Below the pieces are notes generated by a model that was given only the letters and a program-made list of their open reading frames with translations, did no database searches and was not told the origin of the DNA. Below are positions 61,502-64,000 of a DNA stretch of 64,000 bases, in pieces. The DNA lies in contig NZ_BMQL01000005.1 of assembly GCF_014648095.1 (NCBI RefSeq), forward strand, positions 132,956-196,955, in the 5' to 3' direction. The first letter of the stretch is position 1; every line of letters starts with the position of its first letter. The position numbers were made by a program, and so were the translations under genes. Source of the DNA: Deinococcus ruber (GTDB taxonomy: Bacteria; Deinococcota; Deinococci; Deinococcales; Deinococcaceae).

Positions 61502-63841
61502 ATGAAGATCCATAGCAGAAGAACGGCGACAGCAGTGTTGGGGCTGGCGCTCACGGCGGGACTGTTCGGTCACGCCAACGCCGGAAGGCTGGATCCCGCG
61601 ATCCTCGACCTCGCCAAGAAAGGCAGCAATGCGCCCATCGGCGTCATCGTGCGCTTCCGTCTGCCCGACACCGCGCAGGGACGCGCCGCCTTTAAGACGC
61701 TGCGGACTCAGCTTCAGGGCGCAATTGCTCAGCTGGGGCCAGCGGCAGGCTTCGTCAATACTGCACTCAAGCAGGGCGGCGCGGAACTGTGGCTCGACCA
61801 GTCGGTCTTCCTGAACCTCACGCCCGGCCAGGCGCGGCTGCTGGCAACGCTGCCCATTGTGGAAGAGGTCTTCCCCAATTTCAAGGTCAAGGTGCCGCGT
61901 GCGGTGGCCCTCAGCGCCGCCAGCGCTCCGGCAGGGACGCCCTGGCACCTGTCCAAGATCGGTGCACCCGCTGCGTGGGCCGCAGGATTCCGGGGACAGG
62001 GCGTCCGGATCGGGCACCTCGATACCGGCATCGACCCCAACAGCCCTGAACTGGCGGGTAAGATCGCGGCCTTCCAGGAATTCGACGGTGAGGGCAATAA
62101 GGTCGCGAGCAGCCCCCACGACACCGAGCAGCACGGCACGCACACGGCAGGTCTGCTGGTCGGCAAGACGGTCGGTGTGGCCCCCGACGCCAAGGTGCTG
62201 AGCGCCCTGGTGCTGCCCAACACCGAAGGAACATTCGCGCAGGTCATCGCGGGGATGCAGTGGGTGCTCGACCCCGACAACAACGCCGATACCAACGACG
62301 GGGCCAACGTCGTCAGCATGAGCCTGGGTCTGCCAGGCACATATCAGGAATTCGTCAATCCGGTTCAGAACATGCTCAAGGCGGGCGTGATTCCGGTGTT
62401 CGCCATCGGTAACTTCGGCCCGGCGGCAGGCAGCACCGGCAGCCCCGGCAACATTCCCGAAGTGATCGGCGTGGGTGCGGTCGATCAGAGCGGAAACGTG
62501 GCTTCCTTCTCGTCTCGCGGCCCGGTGGCCTGGACAGGTGCGTACACGGGCACCTACGTCAAGCCGGATATCGTGGCTCCCGGCGTCGATATCACTTCCA
62601 GCTATCCCGGCGGCGGCTATGGTTCGCGCAGCGGCACGTCGCAGGCGGCTCCGATTGCGGCGGGCGCGGTGGCTGTCATGCTGAGTGCCAAGCCCGGCAG
62701 CAGCCTGGATGCCATCAAGAACGCGCTATTCAGCAGTGCCTCGAACGCGTCGGCCAAAAACAACAACACCGGCTACGGCCTCATCAATCTGCCGGGTGCC
62801 CTGTCAAAACTGGGCGCAAACGTGTCGGCTCCTGCTCCGGCACCCACTCCTGCCCCTGCTCCGGCGCCAGCTCCTACACCCGCTCCGGCACCTACCCCTG
62901 CACCAGCCCCGGCCCCCACTCCAGCTCCCGCACCGACGCCTGCGCCTGCGCCCACTCCAGCTCCTGCCCCCACGCCTGCTCCCGCACCAGCGCCCAGTAA
63001 CGGCCAGAAACCGAGCATTCTGCTGATCGACGACGACGGCGGCCAGGGAACCGATGTGACGGCCAACCTGCGCGACGCGATCAAAGCCAATGCCGCGCCC
63101 GGCAAGGCTTTTGTGATCGACCGGACCAGAGGGGCCATTCCGCTTTCCGAATTCAAGCCCTACGACGTGGTGATCTGGGCAACGGGCGAGCAGTATGAAA
63201 ATACGCTCACCACCGAAGATCAGGCTGTCTTGCAGCAGTATCTGGCGGGCGGCGGCCACCTGATCGTGACCGGGCAGGATGTGGGGTACGACATCGGCAA
63301 TACCAGCTTCTACCGCGACACCCTCAAGACCCGCTTCGTGGCCGACTCCAGCGGCAATACCAAGTTCGTGACCAGTGGGCCGCTCGGCAACGTCGCTTAT
63401 ACCCTGAATGCGGCAGGCAGCGCTCAGAACCAGTTCTACCCTGATGTCATCAGCAATATCGGCAGCAGCGTCGTGGCGGCGACCTGGGGCACCGCTGGGG
63501 CCACGGCAGGCACCATTACGGCGCAGTCGATCCGCGTCGACTCCAACGCCTCACGCGCCAGCCAGAAGACCACCGATGTGCGCGGCCTCGTAGACAACAT
63601 CGCCAGAAACGTCATCGGCAGCGTGCTGGGCAGCATCTTCGGGCAGGGTCAGGCCCAGCCTCAGAAGGCGGCGGCGGCTCCCCGTGTCAAGGCCCAGTTT
63701 GCACAGGAAGAGGCGGGGGCTATCGTGCTCAACGACGGCGGCAAGTACCGCACCGCCACCTTCGGGTTCGGACTGGAAGGTCTGACGCCCACCTCTCGTT
63801 CTCAGCTGCTCAAGACCACACTCGACTGGTTGATGAAGTAA
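61502..63841 (+). CDS. Secreted subtilisin-like serine protease (S8) with C-terminal domain
   Basis: Predicted 779 residues. Signal peptide (about 1-27), an inhibitor-type propeptide (about 44-130), and the S8 domain with Asp174 in GHLDTGIDPN, His211 in EQHGTHTAG, Asn304 in FAIGNFGP and Ser380 in RSGTSQAAP. A Pro/Ala linker of 56 residues (about 443-498) leads to a C-terminal domain that begins ILLIDDDGGQGTDVTANL and includes VVIWATGEQYENTL and GGGHLIVTGQDVGYD, a GATase1/ThuA-like Rossmann layout often fused to proteases. It degrades proteins outside the cell. The gene ends before a terminator. Confidence 0.92.
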   Translation: MKIHSRRTATAVLGLALTAGLFGHANAGRLDPAILDLAKKGSNAPIGVIVRFRLPDTAQGRAAFKTLRTQLQGAIAQLGPAAGFVNTALKQGGAELWLDQSVFLNLTPGQARLLATLPIVEEVFPNFKVKVPRAVALSAASAPAGTPWHLSKIGAPAAWAAGFRGQGVRIGHLDTGIDPNSPELAGKIAAFQEFDGEGNKVASSPHDTEQHGTHTAGLLVGKTVGVAPDAKVLSALVLPNTEGTFAQVIAGMQWVLDPDNNADTNDGANVVSMSLGLPGTYQEFVNPVQNMLKAGVIPVFAIGNFGPAAGSTGSPGNIPEVIGVGAVDQSGNVASFSSRGPVAWTGAYTGTYVKPDIVAPGVDITSSYPGGGYGSRSGTSQAAPIAAGAVAVMLSAKPGSSLDAIKNALFSSASNASAKNNNTGYGLINLPGALSKLGANVSAPAPAPTPAPAPAPAPTPAPAPTPAPAPAPTPAPAPTPAPAPTPAPAPTPAPAPAPSNGQKPSILLIDDDGGQGTDVTANLRDAIKANAAPGKAFVIDRTRGAIPLSEFKPYDVVIWATGEQYENTLTTEDQAVLQQYLAGGGHLIVTGQDVGYDIGNTSFYRDTLKTRFVADSSGNTKFVTSGPLGNVAYTLNAAGSAQNQFYPDVISNIGSSVVAATWGTAGATAGTITAQSIRVDSNASRASQKTTDVRGLVDNIARNVIGSVLGSIFGQGQAQPQKAAAAPRVKAQFAQEEAGAIVLNDGGKYRTATFGFGLEGLTPTSRSQLLKTTLDWLMK
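62828..62995 (+). repeat. Coding repeat: Pro-Ala linker
   Basis: Fifty-six codons of alternating Ala/Pro/Thr (APAPTPAP type) inside the protease gene. It is a flexible linker between the protease and C-terminal domains, not a CRISPR or mobile element. Confidence 0.9.
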
Positions 63842-63866
63842 GGTTCAACCTCCTCTCTCTTCAGAA

Positions 63867-63893
63867 AGAGTCGCTCTCAGCGGCTCTTTTTTT
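63867..63893 (+). terminator. Intrinsic terminator of the S8 protease
   Basis: AGAGTCGC (63867-63874) pairs with GCGGCTCT (63880-63887), with one G-U pair, and is followed by seven T. Confidence 0.85.
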
Positions 63894-63944
63894 GGGTTTC
63901 AGCATTCCGAGCCACCTCGGATCCCGCCGCCGAATCAGGTGCGC

Positions 63945-63973
63945 TTGACAGTAGAGGGAATGTCCTGTATCTT
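63945..63973 (+). promoter_or_regulatory. Strong sigma-70 promoter at the window edge
   Basis: TTGACA (63945-63950), 17 bp, TATCTT (63968-63973). The text after it (GAGCCTCCAACGAGGGGC) can form a short hairpin. The gene driven by it lies outside the window; an rRNA, tRNA or strongly expressed gene is possible. Confidence 0.75.
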
Positions 63974-64000
63974 TTCTGAGCCTCCAACGAGGGGCAAGGC

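Noticed and set aside
62828..62995. Periodic short repeats that could look like a CRISPR or tandem array
   Set aside because: They are in frame and code for a Pro-Ala linker; spacers of constant length are absent.

Overview
The window is a GC-rich chromosomal segment around the replication origin of a Deinococcus-type bacterium. Grounds: dnaA-oriC-dnaN, mnmG-rsmG-parA-parB with parS-like sites, a winged-helix response regulator next to RNase J (the DrRRA / DR2417-type pair), a DUF1152 protein and a PurS-type purine operon. Many start codons also sit 5-8 bases after a TANNNT -10 hexamer, the leaderless promoter layout known from Deinococcus. No rRNA, tRNA, CRISPR array, prophage or insertion sequence was seen. 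Both ends are cut: the first gene lacks its 5' end, and the last bases hold a strong promoter whose gene lies outside.

Layout. 1-7 kb: end of an MMPL exporter, glcF, a small Rho_N-like protein, a spermidine-synthase-like methyltransferase, and an APC permease coupled to a tandem universal stress protein. 7-13.6 kb: a small Cys-rich protein, then a minus-strand purine operon purC-purS-purQ-(DinB-like)-purL-purF, coupled by ATGA overlaps from purS to purL. 13.9-20.5 kb: small hypotheticals, DUF1152, NADAR, RtcB, endonuclease V, an ABC exporter and a quinone reductase. 20.5-30.1 kb: dnaE, a conserved hypothetical with a leaderless upstream mini-ORF, YgfZ, a peroxiredoxin and a penicillin acylase family enzyme. 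30.1-36.6 kb: dnaA, oriC, dnaN, eno, pyk. 36.6-47.9 kb: tyrS, MOSC, YqhA, TrmK, two response regulators, RNase J and a branched-chain 2-oxoacid dehydrogenase cluster. 47.9-52.6 kb: mnmG, parS-like repeats, a LAGLIDADG-like small protein, rsmG, parA, parB. 52.6-58.9 kb: a minus-strand envelope module (ECF sigma factor, anti-sigma, RseB-like, DUF1800, DUF1501, cytochrome-like, VanW). 59-64 kb: an APH-type kinase, a Het-C-like secreted protein and a subtilisin-like protease.

Main observations. oriC has ten perfect DnaA boxes plus two near-matches, a GC block, seven consecutive TAG trios on the bottom strand and an AT-rich tract. A second DnaA-box cluster lies between the convergent pyk and tyrS genes, where it cannot be a promoter element. 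Two near-identical promoter-plus-terminator cassettes occur, one upstream of dnaA and one standing alone 9.9 kb away. The partition locus carries a parS-like palindrome inside mnmG and two 29-bp composite repeats that lead straight into the LAGLIDADG-like gene. The sigma/anti-sigma/RseB plus DUF1800/DUF1501/cytochrome cluster is the best candidate for an undescribed system. All functions come from reading motifs; no database search was run.
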